Assembly (NCBI GenBank): GCA_963848205.1
Contig: CAWKCV010000004.1
Location: 124,001-188,000 of the forward strand
DNA: 64,000 nucleotides
Direction: 5' to 3'
Origin: BOG-908 sp963848205
GTDB taxonomy: Bacteria; Pseudomonadota; Alphaproteobacteria; Acetobacterales; Acetobacteraceae
In this document: positions 1 to 8,232 of the stretch, in pieces
How the letters are laid out: each line of letters opens with the position of its first letter
Numbering within the stretch: the first letter of the stretch is position 1
Notes under the pieces: generated by a model
The model's database searches: none
What the model was told of the DNA's origin: nothing
Seen by the model: only the letters and a program-made list of their open reading frames with translations
Made by a program: the position numbers and the translations under genes

Positions 1-651
1 GGGCAGCTTCTGCAGAACAGCGTCTATGGCGTGCGCCACCGCACCCATGTCCGCCATGCCATCGACGACGTGCAGCCGGCCCTGAAGCTGGTAATGCGGA
101 ATGATCGGTGCCGTCTGCTGGTGGTAAGCCTCCAGCCGAGCCGATACCGTCTCGCGCCGGTCGTCGGCACGGCGGAGGAAATCGTGGCTGCCGCACACAT
201 CGCAGACGCCGGCGTCCTTCGTCGGCAGGAAATCGTCGTGATAGCCGGCGCCGCATTTGGCGCAGGTGAAACGTCCCGCAATCCGGTCGACCAGCGCCGC
301 ATCGTCCACGCGCAGTTCGATCACCGCATCGAGCGCCACGTTCATGCCGGCCAGCATGCTGTCGAGCGCTTCGGCCTGCGGCACCGTGCGCGGAAATCCG
401 TCGAGAATGAAGCCGCGCGCGCAATCCGGCTGGCGCACCCGCGCTTCGAGCATGGAAATGATCAGCGCGTCCGGCACCAGGGCGCCGGAGTCCATTATCG
501 CACGTGCCCTCAGGCCGACATCGGAGCCGGCCGCCACCTCGGCACGCAGCATGTCACCCGTCGAGACCTGGGCCAGCTTGCGGCTATTCTCCAGGCGCTT
601 GGCCTGCGTGCCTTTGCCCGCACCCGGCGGCCCCAGCAGGATCAGGTTCAA
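1..651 (-). CDS. adk: Adenylate kinase, 3' end cut by the window edge
   Basis: Converts ATP + AMP to 2 ADP in the cytosol. The 217 codons present read LILLGPPGAGKGTQAKRL (P-loop), then the AMP-binding stretch around DGFPRT, and a LID domain with two CxxC pairs (CAKC and CDVC) that should bind zinc. Alphaproteobacterial Adk is about 215-220 residues, so only a few residues can be missing. The start is a TTG whose last two bases belong to the TGA of secY; no ATG or GTG lies in frame just upstream. secY-adk is the usual order at the end of an spc operon, so adk is probably translated by coupling to secY. Confidence 0.95.
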   Translation of the reverse strand, partial: MNLILLGPPGAGKGTQAKRLENSRKLAQVSTGDMLRAEVAAGSDVGLRARAIMDSGALVPDALIISMLEARVRQPDCARGFILDGFPRTVPQAEALDSMLAGMNVALDAVIELRVDDAALVDRIAGRFTCAKCGAGYHDDFLPTKDAGVCDVCGSHDFLRRADDRRETVSARLEAYHQQTAPIIPHYQLQGRLHVVDGMADMGAVAHAIDAVLQKLP

Positions 652-2018
652 CGGCCACGGCCTTTCACCCGGTTTTTGCGGATCAGCCCTTCATATTGAT
701 GCGCGATGAGATGCGACTGCATCTGCGTCAGCGTGTCCATCGTGACGGACACGATGATCATCAGGCTGGTGCCGCCAAAGTAGAACGGCAGGCTGTAGCG
801 CGTGATCAGCACCTGCGGCAGCAGGCAGACGGCCACGAGATAGAGCGCGCCCAAGGTGGTCAGCCGCATCAGAATACGGTCGAAATAGCTGGCCGTGTTC
901 GCACCCGGCCGGATGCCGGGAATGAAGCCGCCATGCTTCTTGAGGTTGTCGGACGTCTCCTCCGGATTGAACACGATGGCAGTGTAGAAATACGAAAAGA
1001 AGATGATCATGCCGGCATAGGTCAGCATGTAGAGCGGCTGGCCCTGCGCAAGTTGGCTGGCGACGTAGGAGAAGCCTTCCGCCAGCCAGTGCGGCACCCA
1101 GGCGGGCGCTGAGCGGTTGGCCGAGAAGCCGGCGATGGTGACCGGCACCAGCAGGATGGAGCTTGCGAAGATCGGCGGGATGACGCCCGCGGTGTTGATC
1201 TTCAGCGGCATGTGCGTGCTGTCGCCGCCGAACATGCGCTGCCCGACCTGGCGCTTGGGATACTGGATCACCACGCGGCGCTGCGCGCGTTCCATGAACA
1301 CGATGAACGCGATCACGCCCGCGCCGCCGATCATCAGCGCCACGATGAACACCATCGAGAGCGCTCCGGTGCGGCCCAGTTCAATGAGGCTGCCGAGTGC
1401 GTGCGGAAGGTTGGCGACGATGCCGGCAAAGATGATCAGGCTGGTGCCGTTGCCGATACCGCGTGCGGTGATCTGCTCGCCGAGCCACATCAGGAACATC
1501 GTGCCGCCCACGAGCGTGACGACGCATGACGCACGGAAAAACAGCCCGGGGTCGACTACCGCCGGCCCCGAGTTGCCATGCATGCCCTCTAGCCCCACGG
1601 AGATGCCGTAGGACTGGAACAGCGCAATCAGCACGGTGAGATAACGGGTATATTGATTGAGCTTCTTGCGGCCGGACTCGCCCTCTTTCTTGAGCGTCTC
1701 CAGCGTCGGAATGGCCGTCGTCATCAACTGGGTGATGATGCTGGCGCTGATATACGGCATGATGTTCAGCGCAAACACGGTCATCCGGCCGAGCGCGCCG
1801 CCGGTGAACATGTCGAACATGCCGAGAAAGCCGCCGCCGTGGCTGTGCATCATCTCGCCCATCACGGCCGCGTCCACGCCCGGCACAGGGATGTAAGTGC
1901 CCATGCGATAGACGATCAGCGCGGTGAGCGTGAACCAGATGCGCTTACGGAGTTCGGTCGCCTTGGAAAAGGTGCCGATGTTGAAGCTGGAGGCGAGTTG
2001 CTCGGCGGCGGAGGCCAT
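648..2018 (-). CDS. secY: Preprotein translocase subunit SecY
   Basis: Channel subunit of the SecYEG inner-membrane translocon. The 456 residues match SecY length and show about ten hydrophobic segments. The N-terminus has the family stretch RIWFTLTALIVYRMGTYIPVPG, and the middle has ERAQRRVVIQYPKRQ typical of the cytosolic loop that contacts ribosome and SecA. The C-terminus is basic (IRKNRVKGRGR). It follows rplO in the spc operon but is separated from it by 166 bases that hold two inverted copies of the dispersed palindromic element. Its stop overlaps the TTG start of adk. Confidence 0.98.
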   Translation of the reverse strand: MASAAEQLASSFNIGTFSKATELRKRIWFTLTALIVYRMGTYIPVPGVDAAVMGEMMHSHGGGFLGMFDMFTGGALGRMTVFALNIMPYISASIITQLMTTAIPTLETLKKEGESGRKKLNQYTRYLTVLIALFQSYGISVGLEGMHGNSGPAVVDPGLFFRASCVVTLVGGTMFLMWLGEQITARGIGNGTSLIIFAGIVANLPHALGSLIELGRTGALSMVFIVALMIGGAGVIAFIVFMERAQRRVVIQYPKRQVGQRMFGGDSTHMPLKINTAGVIPPIFASSILLVPVTIAGFSANRSAPAWVPHWLAEGFSYVASQLAQGQPLYMLTYAGMIIFFSYFYTAIVFNPEETSDNLKKHGGFIPGIRPGANTASYFDRILMRLTTLGALYLVAVCLLPQVLITRYSLPFYFGGTSLMIIVSVTMDTLTQMQSHLIAHQYEGLIRKNRVKGRGR

Positions 2019-2053
2019 TTGCGGGTCCCTCGGTTAGAAGACGAAGGCAAGCA

Positions 2054-2090
2054 CGTCTTTTTTGAAAAAAAGAAGCAAAAAACCTTTGCA
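2054..2090 (+). repeat. Palindromic element copy, hairpin end facing secY
   Basis: Arms TCTTTTTT and AAAAAAAGA form the hairpin, followed by AAGCAAAAAACCTTTGC. It lies 35 bases upstream of the secY ATG, and the inverted copy at 2140-2184 completes a 131-base unit with inverted ends inside the spc operon. Confidence 0.8.
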
Positions 2091-2139
2091 CCCGCGCAGC
2101 TCGGCCGGCCGTGGCCAACTCAGCCCCAGATGGGCGGGA

Positions 2140-2184
2140 GCAAAAGCTTTTTAGTCCTTTTTTCGAACAAAAAGGACTGCTTCC
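2140..2184 (-). repeat. Palindromic element copy, hairpin end facing rplO
   Basis: GCAAAAGCTTTTT is followed by a stem with arms AGTCCTTTTTT and AAAAAGGACT. The element abuts the rplO stop codon. It is inverted relative to the copy at 2054-2090. Confidence 0.85.
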
Positions 2185-2688
2185 CTAAGCTTCCTGCGCT
2201 TCCACTTTCGGCTTGGCCGTCGTTACCGACCCACCAGCCGCCTCGATGGCTGCCACCGCCGCGGCCGAAGCCCCGGTGACCGTTATATGGAGCGCGCGGC
2301 TGACTTCGCCGTGCGCCAGCAGCCGCACGCCCAGCGCTTTCTTACCACTGCGCACCAGCCCAGCCGCGCGCAGCAACTCTTCGGTCAACGGTGCATCGGC
2401 GGAGAGCCGGCCAGCGTCGATGGCGCGTGTCAGCGCGCCGAGATTGACGGGAGCGAACTCCACGCGAAACATGTTGTGGAAGCCGCGCTTGGGCAGACGA
2501 CGGTAGATCGGCAGCTGGCCGCCTTCGAACCCGTTCAGCGACACGCCTTCGCGCGCTTTCTGGCCCTTGACGCCCTTGCCGGACGTCTTGCCCTTGCCCG
2601 AGCCGATGCCGCGGCCGAGACGCTTGAACTTCGGCCGTGCACCTTCGTTGTCGCGCAGCTCGTTGAGCTTGAGTGGGGTCGTCGTCAT
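2185..2688 (-). CDS. rplO: 50S ribosomal protein L15
   Basis: Large-subunit assembly protein. The start is ATG at 2688, one base after the rpmD stop, giving MTTTPLKLNELRDN, the usual L15 N-terminus; an in-frame ATG five codons upstream lies inside rpmD and is less likely. The glycine-rich GRGIGSGKGKTSGKGVKGQKAR segment is diagnostic. Length is 167 residues, with an alanine-rich C-terminal tail. The gene sits between rpmD and secY in spc order. The palindromic element begins immediately after its stop codon. Confidence 0.97.
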   Translation of the reverse strand: MTTTPLKLNELRDNEGARPKFKRLGRGIGSGKGKTSGKGVKGQKAREGVSLNGFEGGQLPIYRRLPKRGFHNMFRVEFAPVNLGALTRAIDAGRLSADAPLTEELLRAAGLVRSGKKALGVRLLAHGEVSRALHITVTGASAAAVAAIEAAGGSVTTAKPKVEAQEA

Positions 2689-2689
2689 C

Positions 2690-2890
2690 TCAGATGCTCT
2701 CATGCACGCGCAGCAGATGCGCGACCTTGCGGATCATGCCGCGCACGGCAGGCGTGTCTTCCAGTTCGCGCGTCTGGCGGATTTTCTTCAGCCCCAGACC
2801 CCACAGCGTCTCGCGCTGCCCGGGCTTACGGCCGATCGGCGAGCCCATCTGGGTAACCCGCACGGTCTTCTTGGTCGTGGTCTCAGACAT
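2690..2890 (-). CDS. rpmD: 50S ribosomal protein L30
   Basis: Small large-subunit protein of 66 residues, normal for bacterial L30. It reads VRVTQMGSPIGRKPGQRETL and ends with VRGMIRKVAHLLRV, matching the family. The start ATG at 2890 overlaps the rpsE stop by eight bases, so it is probably translated by ribosomes finishing rpsE. The overlapping long reading frame extending to 3118 is not used. Confidence 0.95.
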   Translation of the reverse strand: MSETTTKKTVRVTQMGSPIGRKPGQRETLWGLGLKKIRQTRELEDTPAVRGMIRKVAHLLRVHESI

Positions 2891-3506
2891 CGGCCGTCTC
2901 CTGCGCCGGCGCGACGGTCTCGCGCTTGGTGGCGGCACCGAGCATGTCGGACACCTTCTTGCCACGGCGGTTGGCAACCGACCGCGGGCTGGCCGCCGCT
3001 TCGAGAGCCGCAAACGTGGCCTTGACCATGTTGTGCGGATTGCGGCTGCCGAGCGACTTGGCGACCACATCGCCGATGCCGAGCAATTCGAACACCGCGC
3101 GCATCGGGCCGCCGGCAATGATGCCGGTGCCCGCCGCGGCCGTGCGCAAAATCACCTTGCCCGCGCCGAAATGGCCGTAGCTATCGTGATGCAGCGTGCG
3201 GCCTTCCTTCATCGGCACTCGTATCATCGCGCGCTTGGCACGGTCCGTTGCCTTGCGGATCGCTTCGGGCACTTCACGCGCCTTGCCGGCGCCGTAGCCG
3301 ACGCGGCCCTTCTGGTCGCCCACCACCACGAGCGCGGCGAACGCAAAACGCCGGCCGCCTTTGACCACCTTGGCCACCCGGTTGATGGTGACCAGCTTGT
3401 CGATCAGCTCGTCGCCGCCATCGCGGTCGCGCGAGGGTTCGCGATTGCTATCGCGCCTGCGGCCACGGTCGTTGCCGCTGCCGCCTTCCCTGGGTTCACG
3501 TGCCAT
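2883..3506 (-). CDS. rpsE: 30S ribosomal protein S5
   Basis: Small-subunit protein acting in decoding fidelity and mRNA unwinding. It has 207 residues. A charged N-terminal extension (about 30 residues, rich in Arg, Gly and Asp) precedes the double-stranded-RNA-like S5 domain starting near LVTINRVAKVVKGGRRF, then the C-terminal S5 domain with GTGIIAGGPMRAVFELLGI. N-terminal extensions of S5 are common in alphaproteobacteria. It overlaps rpmD at its 3' end. Confidence 0.97.
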   Translation of the reverse strand: MAREPREGGSGNDRGRRRDSNREPSRDRDGGDELIDKLVTINRVAKVVKGGRRFAFAALVVVGDQKGRVGYGAGKAREVPEAIRKATDRAKRAMIRVPMKEGRTLHHDSYGHFGAGKVILRTAAAGTGIIAGGPMRAVFELLGIGDVVAKSLGSRNPHNMVKATFAALEAAASPRSVANRRGKKVSDMLGAATKRETVAPAQETADV

Positions 3507-3518
3507 CTTCGCTTCCCC

Positions 3519-3881
3519 TTAGAAGGACAATCCGCCCTCACGGGCGGCTTCGGCCAGCGCTTTCACGCGGCCATGATACAGATAAGATCCGCGGTCGAAC
3601 ACGACCTGGGTGACGCCGGCGGCCAATGCGCGCTCGGCGACCAACTTGCCGACCGCGCCCGCCGCATCCTTGTCGGCGCCGGTCCTGAGACCCTCGCGCA
3701 GACTGGCATCCAACGTGGACGCAGCAGCCAGCGTGCGGCCGGCGACATCGTCGATGATCTGGGCATAGATATGCTTGCCGGAGCGGAAAACCGACAGCCG
3801 CGGACGGCCCACCGATTTCTGCCGGAGCTGGTAACGCAGGCGCTCGCGCCGGCGCTGCCGTAGATCGATACGGGCGCTCAC
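3519..3881 (-). CDS. rplR: 50S ribosomal protein L18
   Basis: 5S rRNA-binding protein of 120 residues. It reads RLRYQLRQKSVGRPRLSVFRS, then HIYAQIIDD and ends in YLYHGRVKALAEAAREGGLSF, the conserved L18 C-terminus. Its ATG overlaps the rplF stop by four bases (ATGA), indicating translational coupling. It lies 12 bases upstream of rpsE. Confidence 0.97.
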   Translation of the reverse strand: MSARIDLRQRRRERLRYQLRQKSVGRPRLSVFRSGKHIYAQIIDDVAGRTLAAASTLDASLREGLRTGADKDAAGAVGKLVAERALAAGVTQVVFDRGSYLYHGRVKALAEAAREGGLSF

Positions 3882-4411
3882 TTCTTTTTGCCTTCCTTGC
3901 GGCGGATCGTCTCGGTGTCGTATCGCACGCCCTTGCCCTTGTAGGGCTCCGGCGGGCGATAGGAGCGGATTTCGGCGGCAACCTGGCCAACCAGACGCTT
4001 GTCGACACCTTCGACCATGATGGCGGTCGGCCGTGGCGTGGTGATCTTGATGCCAGCCGGCACCGGATAGACCACGTCATGGCTGAAACCGAGATTGACG
4101 ACCAGGTTCGTGCCCTGGACGGATGCGCGATACCCGGTGCCGGTGATCTCCATCGTCTTGGCGTAACCGGTGGATACACCCTTGATCATGTTGGCGATGT
4201 TCGCACGGGTGGTGCCCCACATCATGCGCGACTGCGCCACCGCACTGCGCGGCTTGACGATCACTTTGCCATCTTCGACGGTGGTGTCGACATGTTCGGT
4301 GAGCGGCAGCGTCAGCTCGCCCATCTTGCCCTTGGCCGTGAGCACGTTGTTGGCGATCGCGATGGTCACGCCCGCAGGGACGTCGACCGGATATTTGCCT
4401 ACGCGAGACAT
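3878..4411 (-). CDS. rplF: 50S ribosomal protein L6
   Basis: Large-subunit protein near the factor-binding site. It has 177 residues beginning MSRVGKYPVDVPAGV, and contains the L6 signature PEPYKGKGVRY near the C-terminus. Length and order (rpsH-rplF-rplR) match the spc operon. It ends KEGKKK and overlaps rplR by ATGA. Confidence 0.98.
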   Translation of the reverse strand: MSRVGKYPVDVPAGVTIAIANNVLTAKGKMGELTLPLTEHVDTTVEDGKVIVKPRSAVAQSRMMWGTTRANIANMIKGVSTGYAKTMEITGTGYRASVQGTNLVVNLGFSHDVVYPVPAGIKITTPRPTAIMVEGVDKRLVGQVAAEIRSYRPPEPYKGKGVRYDTETIRRKEGKKK

Positions 4412-4424
4412 TCTCTATGCCTCC

Positions 4425-4823
4425 TCAGAACACGCGGCAGAGAACTTCGCCGCCAACATTGGCAGCGCGCGCCTCGGCATCGCTCAACACGCCACGCGGC
4501 GTGGACAATATGGATACGCCCAACCCGGCATAAACGCGCGGCAATTCCTGTATCTTGGAATACACCCGGCGGCCCGGCTTGGACACACGGTGGATCTCCT
4601 TGATCACCGGTTCGCCCTCGCTGTACTTCAGCTCTATGCGCAGCTGCGCGACACCGGGGCGCAGCTCCTCGGCGGAGAAGCCGCGGATATAGCCCTCACG
4701 CTTGAGCACTTCGAGCACGTTGGCGCGCAACTTGCTGGCCGGCGACACGCAAGATGCATGACGGCTGCCCTGGGCATTGCGGATACGGGTGAGCAGGTCA
4801 CCCAATGGATCGGTCATCGACAT
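4425..4823 (-). CDS. rpsH: 30S ribosomal protein S8
   Basis: Primary 16S rRNA-binding protein, and the usual translational repressor of the spc operon in other bacteria; no such operator was identified here. It has 132 residues, begins MTDPLGDLLTRIRNAQ after two extra residues, and carries GLGVSILSTPRGVLSDAEAR, the family C-terminal signature. It lies 12 bases after rpsN. Confidence 0.98.
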   Translation of the reverse strand: MSMTDPLGDLLTRIRNAQGSRHASCVSPASKLRANVLEVLKREGYIRGFSAEELRPGVAQLRIELKYSEGEPVIKEIHRVSKPGRRVYSKIQELPRVYAGLGVSILSTPRGVLSDAEARAANVGGEVLCRVF

Positions 4824-4835
4824 GGTGCGCGATCC

Positions 4836-5141
4836 TTACCAGCTCGCCTTGACCATGCCCGGGATCTGACCCGAGCTGGCCAGGTCACGCAGCGCGATAC
4901 GGCACAGCTTGAACTTGCGATAATTCGAACGCGCACGGCCGGTGAGCTCACACCGCAGGCGGACACGCGTGCGGCTGCCATTGCGCGGCATTTCCGCGAG
5001 CTTCATCGACGCCTCGAAACGCTCCTCGACGGGCGCGTCGCGGTCCATCATCTGCGCCTTCAGCTTGCTGCGCTTGCCGCGATCACGCTTGGCCATCGCC
5101 TCGCGCTTGAGATTGCGATTAATGGCGGAAGTCTTAGCCAT
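4836..5141 (-). CDS. rpsN: 30S ribosomal protein S14
   Basis: Small-subunit head protein of 101 residues, the long zinc-free type: the ZF-type CxxC pairs are absent. ATG at 5141 gives MAKTSAINRNLKREAM, the normal N-terminus, so the longer in-frame extension to 5189 was discarded. It ends GQIPGMVKASW as expected. It lies between rplE and rpsH. Confidence 0.97.
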   Translation of the reverse strand: MAKTSAINRNLKREAMAKRDRGKRSKLKAQMMDRDAPVEERFEASMKLAEMPRNGSRTRVRLRCELTGRARSNYRKFKLCRIALRDLASSGQIPGMVKASW

Positions 5142-5238
5142 CCTGGGTGGTCCTCCGGAACCTGCCGGCCTGCGCCGGGGGTTTTCCAATCATCAGTTGC
5201 GTCGGTGTTGCCGCATGTCGTGAGCCGTGAAAGCTCAC

Positions 5239-5856
5239 TCAGGCAGCCTTGGCGTCGGTAGTCGCCGCCGCGAACGGCAGATCGAAAGCCTTGAGCAGAG
5301 CGCGCGCTTCGGCGTCCGTCTTCGCGGTCGTCACGATGACGATATCCATCCCGCGAACCGCATCGACCTTGTCATAGGCGATTTCCGGGAAAATGATCTG
5401 CTCCTTCAGGCCCATGGCGAAATTGCCGCGGCCGTCGAAACCCTTGCCGGTCATGCCACGGAAATCGCGCACGCGCGGCAAGGCGATCGTCACCAGACGA
5501 TCGAGAAACTCGTACATCTTGGCGCGACGCAGCGTCACTTTCGTGCCGATCGGCAGGCCTTCACGAATTTTGAAGCCGGCGATGGCCTTTTTCGCGATCG
5601 TCTTTACCGGACGCTGGCCGGCGATGAGCGTGAGGTCGGCCACTGCCGCATCGAGCTTCTTCTGGTCGCCGGCGGCTTCGCCCACGCCCATGTTGATCAC
5701 GATCTTCTCCAGGCGCGGCACCTGCATCGGGTTCGTGTAATTGAACTCCTTCTGCATCGTCGGGCGCACATGCTCGGCGTAACGCGCCTGCAAACGCGGC
5801 ACATGACGCTCGCCGGTGGGGCCCCTTGCGGGCATATCGTTCGTCGTCTCGCTCAT
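5239..5856 (-). CDS. rplE: 50S ribosomal protein L5
   Basis: 5S rRNA-binding protein of the central protuberance. It has 205 residues, about 25 more than the commonest length, because of an N-terminal extension before RYAEHVRPTMQKEF. Family motifs include VPRLEKIVINMGVGEA and GNFAMGLKEQIIFPEI. Both ends carry extra residues relative to E. coli L5, including an alanine-rich C-terminus. About 97 bases without a gene separate it from rpsN, the largest gap inside this stretch of the cluster. Confidence 0.97.
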   Translation of the reverse strand: MSETTNDMPARGPTGERHVPRLQARYAEHVRPTMQKEFNYTNPMQVPRLEKIVINMGVGEAAGDQKKLDAAVADLTLIAGQRPVKTIAKKAIAGFKIREGLPIGTKVTLRRAKMYEFLDRLVTIALPRVRDFRGMTGKGFDGRGNFAMGLKEQIIFPEIAYDKVDAVRGMDIVIVTTAKTDAEARALLKAFDLPFAAATTDAKAA

Positions 5857-5858
5857 GT

Positions 5859-6179
5859 TCAGCCCTCGATCACGCGGCCGCTGCCGCGTGCCACACGTGC
5901 CTTGCCGCCATTATCCAGCACACGGAAACCGATGCGTGTCGGCTTGTCCGTCTCCGGATCGATCAGCATGATGTTGGAGAGGTGGATCGTCGCCTCCTTC
6001 TCCACAATACCGCCAGGCTGGCCCATGCCGGACGGCTTGGTGTGCCGCTTGGCAATGTTGATGCCTTTGACGACCGCGCGGTTTTCCTTTGGCATCACGC
6101 TCAGCACTTCGCCGCGCTTGCCGCGATCGCCACCGGTGATGACCTCGACGCGATCACCCTTGCGAATACGGGCCGCCAT
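5859..6179 (-). CDS. rplX: 50S ribosomal protein L24
   Basis: Assembly-initiating large-subunit protein with a KOW domain: RIRKGDRVEVITGGDRGKRG. The ATG at 6179 shares one base with the rplN stop (TGATG). The preceding in-frame GTG would lie inside that stop and is not needed. Length is 106 residues, normal for the family. Confidence 0.97.
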   Translation of the reverse strand: MAARIRKGDRVEVITGGDRGKRGEVLSVMPKENRAVVKGINIAKRHTKPSGMGQPGGIVEKEATIHLSNIMLIDPETDKPTRIGFRVLDNGGKARVARGSGRVIEG

Positions 6180-6547
6180 CACAGCACCTCCGGCGCGAGC
6201 GAAATGATCTTCATGAACTTCTTCGCGCGCAGCTCACGCACGACCGGCCCGAAAATACGCGTGCCGATCGGCTCCTGCTGCTTGTTGATCAGCACAGCCG
6301 CGTTGGTGTCGAAGCGGATGGCGCTGCCATCGGCGCGACGCACGGGAAAGCTCGTCCGCACGATCACCGCCTGATGCACGTCGCCCTTCTTCACCTTGCC
6401 GCGCGGAATCGCTTCCTTGACGGAGACCACGATCACATCACCCACGGACGCGAACTTGCGCTTGGAGCCGCCGATCACCTTGATGCACTGCACCCGGCGC
6501 GCGCCGGAATTGTCGGCCACCTCGAGGTTGGACTCTGCATGGATCAT
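6179..6547 (-). CDS. rplN: 50S ribosomal protein L14
   Basis: Large-subunit protein at the subunit interface. It has 122 residues, begins MIHAESNLEVADNSGARRVQ and ends AKKFMKIISLAPEVL, matching L14 throughout. Its start overlaps the rpsQ stop by four bases, and its stop shares a base with the rplX start. Confidence 0.98.
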   Translation of the reverse strand: MIHAESNLEVADNSGARRVQCIKVIGGSKRKFASVGDVIVVSVKEAIPRGKVKKGDVHQAVIVRTSFPVRRADGSAIRFDTNAAVLINKQQEPIGTRIFGPVVRELRAKKFMKIISLAPEVL

Positions 6548-6903
6548 GGCGCTTGCTCCTGGGCTGGTGCATCAGCGTGAACCGGCAGTTCGGCATGCGC
6601 CGCCACGTTCGAATGCGCACGTGCTTCGAGCGACTTCAACGCATCGGCCGAAGCACTTTCCAGCACGGAGCCGTTACGCTCCACAACCGTCCAGGTCTTG
6701 CGCTTGGAGATCGGCGGGCACTCGACGATGCGAACCTGATCGCCCGTCTTGCAAGCATTCACCTCGTCATGCGCCGCATATTTCTTCGAGCGGCGAATGA
6801 ACTTCTTGTAGAGCGGGTGCATGATGCGCCGATCGACGAGAACGGTAATCGTCTTGTCCATCTTGTCGCTGGTCACGCGCCCAGTAAGTACACGCCTTGG
6901 CAT
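6544..6903 (-). CDS. rpsQ: 30S ribosomal protein S17 with a long C-terminal tail
   Basis: Binds 16S rRNA in the 30S body. ATG at 6903 gives MPRRVLTGRVTSDKMDKTITV. The S17 core ends near CPPISKRKTWTVVERNGSV. At 119 residues it exceeds the usual 80-90. The last 30-35 residues form an Ala/His-rich tail (HSNVAAHAELPVHADAPAQEQ) with no family match I recognise. The tail overlaps rplN only by the final ATGA, so a read-through artefact is not evident. Upstream in-frame residues belong to a shadow of rpmC. Confidence 0.93.
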   Translation of the reverse strand: MPRRVLTGRVTSDKMDKTITVLVDRRIMHPLYKKFIRRSKKYAAHDEVNACKTGDQVRIVECPPISKRKTWTVVERNGSVLESASADALKSLEARAHSNVAAHAELPVHADAPAQEQAP

Positions 6904-6919
6904 GGTGCAAAGGCTCCTT

Positions 6920-7123
6920 TCAGGCTTTGGCGGCGGAATTGGTTTCCGCCTGAATGGTTTTGATACGCGCGATGTCGCGACGCACCTCACGCACGCGCGC
7001 CGTGCCCTCGCTTTGGCCGGTCGCACGCTGGAAGCGGAGGTTGAACTGCTCGCGACGCAGTTCGAGCAGCATCGCATTGAGCTGGTCGCCAGATTTCGCG
7101 CGAATGTCGATGGGCTTCGTCAT
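6920..7123 (-). CDS. rpmC: 50S ribosomal protein L29
   Basis: Small protein at the polypeptide exit, with the family motif LRREQFNLRFQRATGQ. Length is 67 residues, typical. It stands two bases after rplP and 16 before rpsQ, the standard S10 operon order. Confidence 0.96.
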   Translation of the reverse strand: MTKPIDIRAKSGDQLNAMLLELRREQFNLRFQRATGQSEGTARVREVRRDIARIKTIQAETNSAAKA

Positions 7124-7125
7124 GA

Positions 7126-7542
7126 TCAGCCCTCGCCCAAACGCGTCATGAACTTCGTCTTGATCGGCAACTTGGCTGCACCCAGCGTCAGCGCGTTCAA
7201 CGCGACATCAGGCGGCACGCCGTCGATCTCGAACATCACGCGGCCTGGCTTGACGCGCGCAACCCAGAATTCCGGCGCGCCCTTGCCGGAGCCCATGCGC
7301 ACTTCGGCCGGCTTCTGCGAGACCGGAACGTCCGGAAAAATCCTGATCCACACACGGCCCGCGCGCTTCATCGCACGCGTGATCGCACGACGCGCCGCCT
7401 CGATCTGCCGAGCGGTCACGCGCTCCGGCTCCAGCGCCTTCAAGCCGAACTGGCCGAAATTGAGCGAGGTGCCGCCTTTTGCCAAGCCATGGATGCGGCC
7501 CTTGTGGGCCTTGCGGAATTTCGTCCGCTTGGGGGAAAGCAT
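7126..7542 (-). CDS. rplP: 50S ribosomal protein L16
   Basis: Organises the tRNA-binding region of the large subunit. It has 138 residues beginning MLSPKRTKFRKAHKGRIHG, with RVWIRIFPDVPVSQKPAEVRMG in the middle. This region carries the arginine hydroxylated in other bacteria. Length matches the family. Confidence 0.98.
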   Translation of the reverse strand: MLSPKRTKFRKAHKGRIHGLAKGGTSLNFGQFGLKALEPERVTARQIEAARRAITRAMKRAGRVWIRIFPDVPVSQKPAEVRMGSGKGAPEFWVARVKPGRVMFEIDGVPPDVALNALTLGAAKLPIKTKFMTRLGEG

Positions 7543-7554
7543 GTCTGTGTATCC

Positions 7555-8232
7555 TTACCGCTGCGGTGCCTGTTCGGCAGCCCGACGGTCCTGTGCCTGC
7601 GGATCGTGCGCCATGATCTCGCCCTTGAAGACCCACACCTTCACGCCGCACGTGCCATACGTCGTCTTCGCTGTCGCGACACCGTAATCGATATCGGCAC
7701 GCAGTGTGTGCAACGGCACGCGGCCTTCGCGATACCACTCGACGCGCGCAATCTCGGCGCCGCCAAGACGCCCGCCGCAATTGATGCGAATGCCTTGCGC
7801 GCCCAGACGCATTGCCGATTGCACGGCGCGCTTCATCGCACGACGGAACGCCACGCGGCGCTCCAACTGCTGGGCAATGTTCTCGGCCACCAGCGTAGCG
7901 TCGATTTCCGGCTTGCGGATTTCAACGATGTTCAGCGACACCTCGGCCTTGGCCATCTTGGCCAGATCCTTGCGCAGGACTTCGATATCCTGGCCCTTCT
8001 TGCCGATCACCACGCCGGGGCGCGCTGCATAAATCGTCACCCGCGGCTTCTTGGCCGGACGCTCGATCACCACGCGGGAGACGCCGGCACCGGACAGCTT
8101 CTTGCGCAGATGCGCACGCAGCTTCAGGTCGTCGTGCAGCAATTTGGAATAGTCGGCGCCGGCGAACCAGCGCGAATCCCAAGTGCGGTTGATGCCGAGC
8201 CGCAGCCCGATCGGATTGACCTTGTGACCCAT
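7555..8232 (-). CDS. rpsC: 30S ribosomal protein S3
   Basis: Forms part of the mRNA entry channel. It has 225 residues beginning MGHKVNPIGLRLGINRTWDS. It contains a KH domain (ARPGVVIGKKGQDIEVLRKDL, with the GXXG loop as GKKG) and the C-terminal S3 signature GRLGGAEIARVEWYREGRVPLHTL. The ATG shares a base with the rplV stop (TGATG). Confidence 0.98.
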   Translation of the reverse strand: MGHKVNPIGLRLGINRTWDSRWFAGADYSKLLHDDLKLRAHLRKKLSGAGVSRVVIERPAKKPRVTIYAARPGVVIGKKGQDIEVLRKDLAKMAKAEVSLNIVEIRKPEIDATLVAENIAQQLERRVAFRRAMKRAVQSAMRLGAQGIRINCGGRLGGAEIARVEWYREGRVPLHTLRADIDYGVATAKTTYGTCGVKVWVFKGEIMAHDPQAQDRRAAEQAPQR

